Program-made: the position numbers and the translations under genes
Notes under the pieces: generated by a model
Seen by the model: the letters and a program-made list of their open reading frames with translations, nothing else
What the model was told of the DNA's origin: nothing
Databases searched by the model: none
NCBI GenBank assembly: GCA_032622095.1
Contig: CP136063.1
Coordinates: 35,624,106-35,688,105, forward strand
DNA length: 64,000 bases
Reading direction: 5' to 3'
Origin: Siphonodentalium dalli
Taxonomy: Eukaryota; Mollusca; Scaphopoda; Gadilida; Siphonodentaliidae
Part shown: positions 49,555 to 59,639 of the stretch, piece by piece
Numbering within the stretch: position 1 is the first letter of the stretch
How the letters are laid out: each line of letters begins with the position of its first letter

Positions 49555-49640
49555 CTCATTTATGTTTCCGATCATAGTAATTTACTATCGCCAAGGGATG
49601 GGTTAACATCTGCCGATCATAATCGGCCTCTCATTTGCTC
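49555..49640. repeat. Dispersed repeat fragment (CGCCAAGG-GGGTTAACATC)
   Basis: Shares GATCATAGTAATTTACTATCGCCAAGG and TTAACATCTGCCGATC with 47630-47700, and in inverted orientation with 63530-63600. Confidence 0.7.
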
Positions 49641-50229
49641 AATATGTTTTATGATTGGGGTTAGGGTTTTGTACCTGCAATGAGAATCTGTTATTTTATT
49701 ATTTTAACTAAATGTTTACTGACATGTGAAACATCTTAGTGTTTTAAAAATGGGGGTATCCATAGTCCCATTGGGACAGTCACACCTCTAATGTTTACCA
49801 GAGTTACGGCCCTTGTTTGAGTTAGAAATTTGTGAATTTTGTGTCCGAAAGAATATTTAAGCTTGTAACTCGGGGTGTTAATTATAGGGTGTTCTTGTAC
49901 GTTGAGCATAGGTTGGTGGAAAGGATCCTCACATACCAGTTTCGTATTTGCCAGTTACAACCCTTCTTTGACTTGGAAATTTGTGATTGAGGATTTGGAG
50001 GGTTCGGATGTACTAGTATATTGTGGAGACCTTCGTTTGACCCCGTCCTTCACAGTGCAAGTTTTGTCTGCACTCTTTTCAGTGTTTTGGCCCTTTGCCA
50101 GTTGTGACCTTGTGTTAGACTGAGAGAAGTGCCCCATTATTACTTTATTTTCGCTCTAAATATAGCCAACATTGAGCGTTCCCTGTCTTATATTCCACTA
50201 TAGTACAAGAAATCTCAATCATGCCGCCA
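49641..50229. other. No gene recognised
   Basis: No array or supported exon was found. Confidence 0.35.
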
Positions 50230-50421
50230 TTATACTGAACAAATGACAGAAATATTTTTGATACATGTGTAGCATGCCTTTAAATCCGACAAGAGTACAT
50301 GCAAATCATTATTCATGATTTTCATTAACTCATTTTCGACATTTTGATTCTTGTAAAAGCTCCTGACTTGCTGTAGAAATTCTATAGCATTTATATAACA
50401 CTTGTCACTATAGTCTACACA
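50230..50421 (-). CDS. Candidate 3' terminal exon, unknown protein
   Basis: On the minus strand a good acceptor (TTTCACTCACCCTGCAG) precedes 50421. A phase-0 frame of 63 codons then runs to a stop at 50230. The peptide is rich in Cys (six), Asn, Lys and Leu, with helix-like stretches (IEFLQQVRSFYKNQ, LMKIMNNDLHVLLSDLK). It resembles no family I can name. No partner exon is identified in the window. Confidence 0.3.
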   Translation of the reverse strand, partial: CVDYSDKCYINAIEFLQQVRSFYKNQNVENELMKIMNNDLHVLLSDLKACYTCIKNISVICSV

Positions 50422-50553
50422 CTGCAGGGTGAGTGAAATTATGAATGATTGACAAAATTGAAAATCATGTATTTCTATCACATGGCGAAGGAAATACCGG
50501 TATGAGTTTGTGCTATAAATTCGTACACAAGCACTTGAACACGAAATCGTGTG

Positions 50554-50980
50554 GGACTGGTTGAATTGACCTGCGATATGATGGATCACATCCATCCTCA
50601 AGCTACTTTTGCCATTTAACCCTTTCATACTGGTGCAGCATTAAAGATAATGTGCCTGTGCACACTCTTATACATGTATATATGTACAAATATATGCATG
50701 TCTCTCATGGTGAGCCTTGCATATAAAAGTGCACTGGTTTACAATGTTAAAGCAAATGTTGTTAGGCCAATGTCTTTTCTTATATACGCGAGGCTCCAAA
50801 TGGGAGACTCCCATATATAAGTGTGCATTGGACCAAGTCTTTCGCAAAATTTCATTGATCTCTAGTCATGATAAGGTTAATGGCATTTTTCTGATGTGCA
50901 GGGGTAGACATGCTTGAGACCCTGTCACAGTTTAATTCACACCAGTTTCACAGCTTCTGTTATTTTACGGAGTTCGAACT
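50554..50980 (+). repeat. Dispersed segment, MITE-occupied copy
   Basis: Paralogue of 17869-18060. The shared sequence is split at TTAA by the 257 bp insertion at 50620-50876. Confidence 0.8.
50620..50876. mobile_element. TTAA-flanked MITE (257 bp)
   Basis: TTAA at 50616-50619 and 50877-50880. The ends CCCTTTCATACTGG and (inverted) CCTTATCATGACTAG form an imperfect terminal repeat. The interior has two imperfect inverted segments with CTTATATA words, reminiscent of the hairpins in the MITE at 12481 but diverged. The empty site at 17942 proves a clean insertion with TTAA duplication, as in piggyBac elements. Another start of this kind, TTAACCCTTTCCATACTG, is at 62498. Confidence 0.8.
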
Positions 50981-52580
50981 CATAGTCCTGATAGATGTAC
51001 ATGTAGATGGTGATTTATGAGCTGAGTTTAGAACCACATAATTGGTTGGAGGGGTTCTGGTTTTGACCCCCCTTAACTTTCGTATTCAGTGGAAAATCTG
51101 TTGTAACTAGACCAACAAATGGCCACATTTATAATATTTCTAACTTTATGAACTTGAAGTACCAGTTGTAAAATGATTCAATCATGTGAGATTGAAGCCA
51201 CAGGAACATCCATGTTGGTCGGTCAATAAAGGTTTATCGTTATTTCAGCTGCTATGCCATGTCACAACATCAGTTTTACTGGTTGAATGACCACATAAAT
51301 AGTTAATTGCCCCACCCCACCAAACGGGCACCCATGTTGTTCAGCTTTGGTTCGTTAATTAAGCTAGCTTATGTTCATATTATTGGAGTCTGCCCATCAA
51401 TCATACGCCTTGTCATACTTGATTATGGCTAGGCCCAGTTTCGTGAAAGCAACTGACATAGTTGGGACGTAAGATGGTCTTAAGTTCAAACTTCAGTCGT
51501 AAGTGCGTTTCACGAACAGTGTCTTACTTGTTATAGCGAGCTCGAAACTAGACCCCGCAGGGGTCTCTTTCGCGAGCGATAAGCATATACGTGTACGCGA
51601 AATCAACGCTATACTATTCGATGTTTTGGCGGGAAATCTATAAATAGATTAATTGATACTAAATATAGATGTCGGAGACCCACGAACCTACTTCGTGATG
51701 TTGTCGGAGACCCACTGACCTACTTCGTGGTGTTCTCGGTTTTCCGAAGTTCTATGTCGCTGACCAATCAAAATTATCGTTACTGATCAATTACCAATCA
51801 AAATTAACTTTACTTATCCATTACTATGGCTGACTTTAACTCCATTTCCATTGCTTGAGTTACACCTCGAATTTTATAATAATTAGCATAACTGATTACA
51901 GTGGCCAGGATCAAATATAAATGTCGTTTTCAGCAAAGGTGAGTTATACTCCATTACATAGTAAATACCATGAACATGAATGCCGAAACATATTGTAAAT
52001 TTGCTGACGATATGTTTCATAAAATTTATCAAAAACGTCAAAAGATGAAAAGTGCTGAAATTCGGAAACGGGAATTATAAAAGTTTTGTTTATATATTTC
52101 ATTCACTTATTAAAAATATTTGACTAGTTTGCCTTTTGGACATTTGGGGCTTGCCTTTAATTTTCTGTAGACGTTTTCGTCTAGAATATTGATGGAGGAT
52201 TTTCAAAGCTCGAAGCCGAAATTAAATCTATAACTTAAATTTAATCGATCAATATGAATATTCAGCGGTTCCCCTTTAAATCGACGGTTACCAAGGAAAG
52301 CCAAAGTACCGCTCATCCTAACATCGGCGAGATAAAAATAGTTCGCAACATTTTTATCATTTGAGTCATTATATTGAAACAGGAAAGGAGGAATACAATC
52401 ATGTAGTGTATTTAATTGTTGCCAAAATTTATGTGTTTGTGCAAAAGTGAATGAAATACAAGTTTGTACAATTTGTGGTGAATTAGTACGCAAAAGAAAT
52501 ATGTCAATAGTTCGGACTCGGAGATGACATTGAAAATGTCTGCATGTTTTTTCACACGACGATAAATTTTTGTAATCTGA
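50981..52580. other. No gene recognised
   Basis: Includes a short direct duplication around GTCGGAGACCCAC (about 51670 and 51705). Minus-strand frames at 52203-52592 and 52412-52804 lack domains, and the latter runs into the foldback arm. Confidence 0.4.
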
Positions 52581-52627
52581 TTGCGAGAACACGCGTATTT
52601 GTCAAGACGGGGAAATGCCCAGCACTG
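52581..52627 (+). pseudogene. Left half of an interrupted host ORF (tentative)
   Basis: An open frame runs into the foldback insertion. Taking 52581-52627 with 57677-57830, i.e. without the element and one target copy, the frame is continuous for about 67 codons to a stop. No family is recognised; the right part has an HCHCGKHC cluster. It could be a chance frame. Confidence 0.2.
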
Positions 52628-53058
52628 GGGACATGACAATCTGCGGGATGGGATGGGATATGGGACAAAACGACAATCTGCGGGACAGAATTTCAAATTG
52701 CGTGGGACGGCCGATATCTCGAGGAATACAGGGCGTAGGGTGCTCATTTTGGTGTCTAATGAAAGGCCCACATTCTCCCTATCCACACATATTAACCCCG
52801 CCACTGACCGGACACCAGAAGTTGCATTATTTGATCGATAACTGACCTAACATGGGGTGGAATTTGGGATATAATGACAATCTGCGGGACAGGATTTTCA
52901 AATTGCGTGGGACGGCCGATATCTCGAGGAATACAGCGCATAGAACGCGCCATTTGGGGTCTAACGAAAGGTCCACATTCGCCCTATCCACACATATTAA
53001 CCCCGCCACTGACCGGACACCGGAAGTTACATTATTCGGTCGACAACTGACCTAACAT
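52628..53058 (+). repeat. Foldback left arm: two ~210 bp outer subrepeats
   Basis: 52660-52855 and 52856-53058 are diverged direct copies sharing GACAATCTGCGGGACAG, TGGGACGGCCGATATCTCGA, CCTATCCACACATATTAACC and CTGACCTAACAT. Inverted counterparts are at about 57247-57668. Confidence 0.85.
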
Positions 53059-53222
53059 AAAATGCCACAAACACGAAAAACTGCGTTCGACATTAATGTT
53101 TAGAATTTAGATTTCTCGACGAATACGCTAGCAAACAACAAGTTTTAGGTATCAAATAACGCAGTGGAATACTGTGCATATGTTTTTAGCTACAATTTGG
53201 CTGTTTTAGTGCGAATATTGTA

Positions 53223-53450
53223 ATGGCGAACATGCAAACACGCGCCGATAAAACAGCTAAAAATAGACTCGATGTTTACAATTACAGGATCGATTTCAGC
53301 TGGTATATTCAATATAATGGGGCGTATATTATATCAAAATGTAGGATTAGACACAGTGAATGTATTTTTTTCCAAATGAGTCCACTAGCGGTGAAATTGT
53401 TGCAGAAATTCGCTCCAAGATATTCGCACTTATTTTTATTTCAGTTGTGA
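53223..53450 (+). CDS. Small ORF in foldback left arm
   Basis: A 75-residue frame beginning with ATG, MANMQTRADKTAKNR. Its counterpart in the right arm (57082-56789, minus) keeps nearly the same first 44 residues and then differs. After it, TTTTTATTTCAG at about 53434-53445 resembles a splice acceptor. No family is recognised. Conservation may only reflect arm-to-arm homogenisation. Confidence 0.25.
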   Translation: MANMQTRADKTAKNRLDVYNYRIDFSWYIQYNGAYIISKCRIRHSECIFFQMSPLAVKLLQKFAPRYSHLFLFQL

Positions 53451-53589
53451 CTAAAAGCCCAGATGCCGGAGCCCGGCGACTAAAAGCCAAGTTACAAAAT
53501 AGATCAACTGGTTTGAACGAATGGATATGTCAATGGTAAGACTATTCAACAGAATATTCAAATCAAATAGTGTTTATAGACTTAAAAAC

Positions 53590-55405
53590 TTATGTGTCCG
53601 CCATTCATATGCGTGGAGGTTCTCATATTATCTGCCAGTCATACGCGGGGAGGTTCTCATATGAACATATTATCTGCCGGTCATAAGCGGTGGAGGTTCA
53701 TATTATCCACCAGTCATACGTGAGGGAAGTTCTCATATTATCCTCCGGTCATACGCGGGGGAGGTTATGATATGAACATATTATCCGCCGGTCATACATG
53801 GTGGAGGTTCATATTATCCACCGGTCATACGCGAGGGAGGTTCTCATATTATCCTCCGGTCATACGTTGGGGAGGTTCTCATATGAACATATTATCCGCC
53901 GGTCATACGCGAGGGAGGTTCTCATATTATCCACCAGTCATACGCGAGGGAGGTTCTCGTATTATCCTCCAGTCATACGTAGGGGAGGTTCTCATATGAA
54001 CATATTATCTGCCAGTCATACGCGGTGGAGGTTCATATTATCTGCCGGTCATACGCGAGGGAGGTTCTCATATTATCCTCCGGTCATACGTGGGGGAGGT
54101 TCTCATATGAACATATTATCCGCCGGTCATACGTGATGGAGGTTCATATTATCCACCGGTCATACGTAGGGGAATTTCTCATATGAACATATTATCCGCC
54201 GGTCATACGCGGTGGAGGTTCTCATATGAACATATTATCTGCCGGTCATACGCGGTGGAGGTTCATATTATCCGCCAGTCATACACGAGGGAAGTTCTCA
54301 TATTATCCTCTGGTCATACGCAGGGGAGGTTCTGATATGAACATATTATCCACCGGTCATACATGGTGGAGGTTCATATTATCCACCGGTCATACGCGAG
54401 GGAGGTTCTCATATTATCCTATGGTCATACGTTGGGGAGGTTCTCATATGAACATATTATCCGCCGGTCATACACGAGGGAGGTTCTCATATTATCCACC
54501 AGTCATACGCGAGGGAGGTTCTCATATTATCCTCCAGTCATACGTAGGGGAGGTTCTCATATGAACATATTATCTGCCGGTCATACGCGGTGGAGGTTCA
54601 TATTATCTGCCGGTCATACGCGAGGGAGGTTCTCATATTGTCCTCCGGTCATACGAGGGGGAGGTTCTGATATGAACATATTATCCGCCTGTCATACGTA
54701 GGGGAGGTTCTCATATGAACATATTATCCGCCGGTCATACGCGGTGGAGGTTCTCATATGAACATATTATCCACCGGTCATACGCGGTGGAGGTTCTCAT
54801 ATTATCCACCAGTCATATGCGAGGGATGTTCTCATATTATCCTCCAGTCATACGTAGGGGAGGTTCTGATATGAACATATTATCCGCCGGTCATACACGA
54901 TGGAGGTTCATATTATCCACCGGTCATAAGTAGGGGAGGTTCTCATATGAACATATTATCCGCCGGTCATACGCGGTGGAGGTTCTCATATGAACATATT
55001 ATCCACCGGTCATACGCGGTGGAGGTTCTCATATTATCCACCAGTGATACGCGAGGGAGGTTCTCATATTATCCTCCAGTCATATGTAGGGGAGGTTCTC
55101 ATATGAACATATTATCCGCCGGTCATACGCGGTGGAGGTTCATATTATCTGCCGGTCATACGCGAGGGAGGTTCTCATATTATCCTCCGGTCATACGTGG
55201 GGGAGGTTCTGATATGAACATATTATCCGCCGGTCATACGCAATGGAGTTTCATATTATCCACCGGTCATACGTAGGGGAGGTTCTCATATGAACATATA
55301 ATCCGCCGGTCATATGCGAGAGAGGTTCTCATATTATCCACCGGTCATACGCGAGGGAGATTCTCATATTATCCTCCAGTCACACGGGGGGAGGTTCTCA
55401 TATTA
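53590..55405 (+). repeat. Minisatellite array, left arm (33/35/43 bp units)
   Basis: Units follow GGTCATACGCGNGGGAGG then TTCTCATATTATCC. A 43 bp form adds TGAACATA, and a 33 bp form lacks the TC after GGTT. Roughly 50 units. Long frames in this interval translate the repeat and are not genes. Confidence 0.95.
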
Positions 55406-56705
55406 TCCTCCGGCGGATGTTCATATGAGAACCTCCCCAACGTATGACCGGAGGATAATATGAGAACCTCCCTCGCGTATGACCGGCGGATAATATGTTC
55501 ATATGAGAACCTCCACCGCGTATGACCCGCAGATAATATGTTCATATGAGAACCTCCCCTATGTATGACAGGTGGATAATATGAACCTCCACCGCGTATG
55601 ACCGGCGGATAATATGTTCATATCAGAACCTCCCCCACGTATGACCGGAGGATAATATGAGAACCTCCCTCGCGTATGACCGGCGGATAATATGAACATC
55701 CACCACGTATGACCGGTGGATAATATGTTCATATGAGAACCTCCCCTACGTATGACCGGAGGATAATATGAGAACCTCCCTCGCGTATGACCGGTGGATA
55801 ATATGAGAACCTCCCTTGCGTATGACCGGCGGATAATATGTTCATATGAGAACCTCCCCAACGTATGACCGGAGGATAATATGAGAACCTCCCTCGCGTA
55901 TGACCGGTGGATAATATGTTGATATGAGAACCTCCACAGCTTATGACCGGTGGATAATATGTTGATATGAGAACCTCCCCGTGTATGACCTGAGGATAAA
56001 ATGATAACCTCCCCCACGTATGACTGGAGGAGAATATGAGAACCTCCCTCGCGTATGACCGGTGGATAATATGAGAACCTCCCTCGCATATCACCGGCGG
56101 ATAATATGTTCATATGAGAACCTCCACCGCGTATGACCGGCAGATAATATGTTCATATGAGAACCTCCCCTATGTATGACAGGTGGATAATATGAACCTC
56201 CACCGTGTATGACCGGCGGATAATATGTTCATATCAAAACCTCCCCCACGTATGACCGGAGGATAATATGAGAACCTCCCTCGCGTATGACCGGCGGATA
56301 ATATGAACATCCACCACGTATGACCGGCAGATAATATGTTCATATGAGAACCTCCACTACGTATGACCGGAGGATAATATGAGAACCTCCCTCGCGTATG
56401 ACCGGTGGATAATATGAGAACCTCACTCGCGTATGACCGGCGGATAATATGTTCATATGAGAACCTCCCCAACGTATGACCGGTGGATAATATGAACCTC
56501 CACCGCGTATGACCGGCGGAGAATATGTTCATATCAGAACCTCCCACGCGTATGACCGGAGGATAATATGAGAACTTCCCTCGCGTATGACTGGCGGATA
56601 ATATGAACCTCCACCGCTGATGACCGGCAGATAATATGTTCATATGAGAACCTCCCCCGCGTATGACTGGCAGATAATATGAGAACCTCCACCGCATATG
56701 AATGG
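55406..56705 (-). repeat. Minisatellite array, right arm (inverted)
   Basis: The same unit types in reverse complement, about 35 units. It is shorter than the left array, so the arms differ mainly in copy number. Its minus-strand frames of 184-204 residues are repeat translations. Confidence 0.95.
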
Positions 56706-56788
56706 CGGACACATAAGTTTTAAGTCTATAAACACTATTTGATTTGAATATTCTTTTGAATAGTCTTACCATTGACATATTCATTCGT

Positions 56789-57082
56789 TCAAACCAGTTG
56801 ATCTATTTTGTAACTGACTTGTAGTCGCCGGGCTCCGGCATCTGGGCTTTTAGTCACAACTGAAATAAAAATAAGTGCGAATATCTTGGAGCGAATTTCT
56901 GCAACAATTTCAGCGCCTGGTTCACCCATATGGAAAAAAATACATTCCCTGTGTCTAATCCTACATTTTGATATAATATACGCCCCATTATATTGAATAT
57001 ACCAGCTGAAATCGATCCTGTAATTGTAAACATCGAGTCTATTTTTAGCTGTTTTATCGGCGCGTGTTTGCGTGTTCGCCAT
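56789..57082 (-). CDS. Small ORF in foldback right arm
   Basis: A 97-residue frame starting MANTQTRADKTAKNR, the inverted counterpart of 53223-53450. It extends further because of an indel near the shared GCGATATTCG-like region. No domain is recognised. Confidence 0.25.
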   Translation of the reverse strand: MANTQTRADKTAKNRLDVYNYRIDFSWYIQYNGAYIISKCRIRHRECIFFHMGEPGAEIVAEIRSKIFALIFISVVTKSPDAGARRLQVSYKIDQLV

Positions 57083-57246
57083 TACAATATTCGCACTAAA
57101 ACAGCCATATTGTAGCTAAAAAGGAATGCACAGTATTCCACTGCGTTATTTGATACCTAAAACTTGTTGTTTGCTAACGTATTCATCGAGAAATCTAAAT
57201 TCTAAACATTAATGTCGAACGCAGTTTTTCGTGTTTGTGGCATTTT

Positions 57247-57668
57247 ATGTTAGGTCAGTTGTCGACCGAATAATGTAACTTCCGTTGTCCGGTCAGTAAT
57301 ATATGTGGATAGGGCGAATGTGGACCTTTCGTTAGACACCAAAAGGAGGCCTCTACGCGCTGTATTCCTCGAGATATCGGCCGTCCCACGCAATTTGAAA
57401 ATCCTGTCCCGCAGATTGTCATTCTATCCCAAATTCCACCCCATGTTAGGTCAGTTGTCGATCAAATAATGCAACTTCTGGTGTCCGGTCGGTAGCGGGG
57501 TTAATATGTGTGGATAGGGCGAATGTGGGCCTTTCATTAGACACAAAAATGAGCCCCCTACGCCCTGTATTCCTCGAGATATCAGCCGTCCCACGCAATT
57601 TGAAATTCTGTCCCGCAGATTGTCGTTTTGTCCCATATCCCATCCCATCCCGCAGATTGTCATGTCCC
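57247..57668 (-). repeat. Foldback right arm: two outer subrepeats
   Basis: Inverted counterpart of 52628-53058, with the same two ~210 bp subrepeats. The inner copy lacks part of the ACCCCGCCACTGACCGG segment. Confidence 0.85.
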
Positions 57669-57676
57669 CAGCACTG

Positions 57677-57830
57677 TCACTGTGGTAAGCATTGTGTGCC
57701 AATTTACGAACACCATTTGAACAAGATATTTGATAGAAAAGTTTGGCCAGACAAGCCACAAGATGTTGAAAGGTTGCCAACGATTTTGCACAAAAAAATG
57801 GCAATCAATGCCTTGACAAATGACCGCTAA
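57677..57830 (+). pseudogene. Right half of an interrupted host ORF (tentative)
   Basis: An open frame from the foldback boundary to a TAA, 50 codons, with a CHCGKHC cluster and a charged C-terminus. See 52581-52627. Function unknown. Confidence 0.2.
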
Positions 57831-58270
57831 ATTGCTAATCATAATATAAATTGAGAAATGATGTTTCGCAAGATAAACTACATGTATATGTACTATTTCA
57901 TATATATGAATGTATGCAAAATAGCATGACACTAGTCTGAATAGGAATAATCCGTAAATTTAGAAGTTTATGCATCATGATTCATATTGCATGTTGAAAT
58001 TAATTTTCCTACTTTCGCTGCATCATAGCTGTTGAGTGTTGATATTAAGTGGACACTTGTGTTGTCCAGCAGGGCAGACTGCATTATAAATTTATATTAC
58101 AAAAAAATCATTATATCCAGTGTTATATCCCCAATAATTAACCTGAGTCATTCCGCGACCATCTGGGACCTCTGTATAGTCCAATGTGTATAGGCTAAGT
58201 GTACGCTCACAGATAACCACTACACAATTGTAAGTGCAGGTATCGGGCCAGATGAGATCGTGGATACATG
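57831..58270. other. No gene; one isolated inverted end
   Basis: About 58050-58076 holds the reverse complement of the CCCTGCTGGACAA-type end seen at 58273, suggesting a remnant of a second element copy. Confidence 0.4.
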
Positions 58271-58272
58271 TA

Positions 58273-58651
58273 CCCTGCTGGACAAAACAAGTGTCCACTT
58301 AACCGCTGTGTGGTTAGCGTTGCCACCGCGGCCGAAATGCAACTACACCGCAGTTCCACTGGCTAACTACAGTTGGACCGCGGTGTACTTTCCATTCAGC
58401 CATGGTGTATTTGCCGCAGTGTACGTTCATTAAACTGAAAAAAGACGATACAAACCAGAAATCTAACCACGGTGTGCATGCCATTCGGTCGCGTTGTAGT
58501 TGCCTTATGGCCAAGGTGTACTTGCTGTTTGGCCGCAATGTACATGTATGCTGTTCGGCCGCGGTGCTCAACTGCAGTTGCAAACTCTGACACCGCAGCT
58601 TAACGGCAAATACACCGCGGTGCCACTGGACACTTGTTTTGTCCAACAGGG
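58273..58651. mobile_element. TA-flanked inverted-repeat element (379 bp)
   Basis: Ends CCCTGCTGGACAAAACAAG / (inverted) CCCTGTTGGACAAAACAAG continue as TGTCC. Each end is itself a small hairpin (TGGACA ... TGTCCA). TA lies on both sides (58271-58272, 58652-58653). The interior is rich in ACCGCGGTG and TTGGCCGC words, like 13031-13536. Confidence 0.65.
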
Positions 58652-58837
58652 TAGTTTGTTCAGGCGATCGCGATCTCGTCGGTACATTATGATATCGTAG
58701 GTTGTTCTAAAGCATGTGATTGACTACCCTATGCCTATTTTTACGTACACACGGCTGCGATTACGTCGCAAGTGGAGGTAATCAAGGATACGCCATGATT
58801 TCGCATCTAAAATCAAACGGCGCTTGATATTATTTTT

Positions 58838-59098
58838 AGGGCTGCAACGATACACGTTTCCACGATACGATACATGACCAACAATACGATACGTATCATG
58901 ATACGCAAAAAACATGTTCTGCGTGATTTTTTACCTAAATTGCATCAACAAAAACAGTAAATATGGGTTATTTTTCATTTCGATGACAAAAAAGGGGTGA
59001 CTTTTTGTAGCGTGATACACTTTGCACGATACGATACGCATATCGTGTGTCAGCGTATCGCGATACAAGTGTATCGCGATTAATCGATGCAGCCCTAA
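58838..59098. mobile_element. Inverted-repeat MITE, AGGGCTGCAACGAT ends
   Basis: The left end is TTAGGGCTGCAACGATACA; the right end inverted is TTAGGGCTGCATCGATTAAT. The interior repeats GATACGATAC and TATCGCGATAC. The ends resemble common hAT-type MITEs. No clean target duplication was found. Confidence 0.6.
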
Positions 59099-59639
59099 TT
59101 ATGTTATGACTTACGATTTTGAGGTGAGCATGTGCAATCGAACTACCGGTTACTTCCTTACGGTAATCTTTCCACTTACGATTGTATCGTGGTCATCTGG
59201 ACGTACGCTAAGTTGCCCAATAGCCCACTGCTCATATATATTGGCCTCCCAGTCCCAGCGCTGGTTACTTGTGAAAGGTCAGTGTTACTCTTGCAACCTG
59301 CAGGTACTAGTAGATATGTGATGGTTTGCGTGTTCATCACAGAACTTGTACCATAATCGTGGCGCACACAGGTTTCCTCCACCACATAAAACCAGCAATG
59401 TCGCGATATAGCCCGGCCCCAGCTGCCAAAGTGAATGAATTTCTTGTGGGACATATTTGTATGTCGGTACTAGTACGGTATCTGATATTATTTAATATGA
59501 GAAAAGCCATGTATATTGTGTCACTCGGCTCAATCAAATGTTTTTTTTTAATTTCAAATTTTAAACAATATAGATATATTAAATAAACATTTTTGGCTCC
59601 AACATGTCGTTTATAAATCCGATCAACATCTTGTCAACA
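59099..59639. other. No gene recognised
   Basis: Short overlapping frames on both strands without support. Confidence 0.35.

Larger units (their letters stand above)
52628..57668. mobile_element. Foldback transposon (5041 bp) with minisatellite arms
   Basis: Two inverted arms meet near 55405. The outer ends are perfect inverted repeats beginning GGGACATGACAATCTGCGGG. Each arm has two direct ~210 bp subrepeats, a ~520 bp unique part with a small frame, then a minisatellite array. An exact 8 bp direct repeat CAGCACTG lies at 52620-52627 and 57669-57676. Long inverted arms made largely of short tandem repeats are the definition of foldback elements. No transposase is present. The superfamily is unresolved, since 8 bp duplications occur in several. 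Confidence 0.88.

Noticed and set aside
53772-56784. Open frames of 70-204 residues with repeated HTRGRFSYYPP-like peptides on both strands
   Set aside because: They are translations of the 33/35/43 bp minisatellite in the foldback arms. They exist in several frames on both strands and have no independent coding support.
57677-57830. A P2X-receptor-like C-terminal Cys domain, suggested by HCHCGKHC
   Set aside because: The later Cys pairs of that family are missing and the similarity does not extend beyond the cluster.
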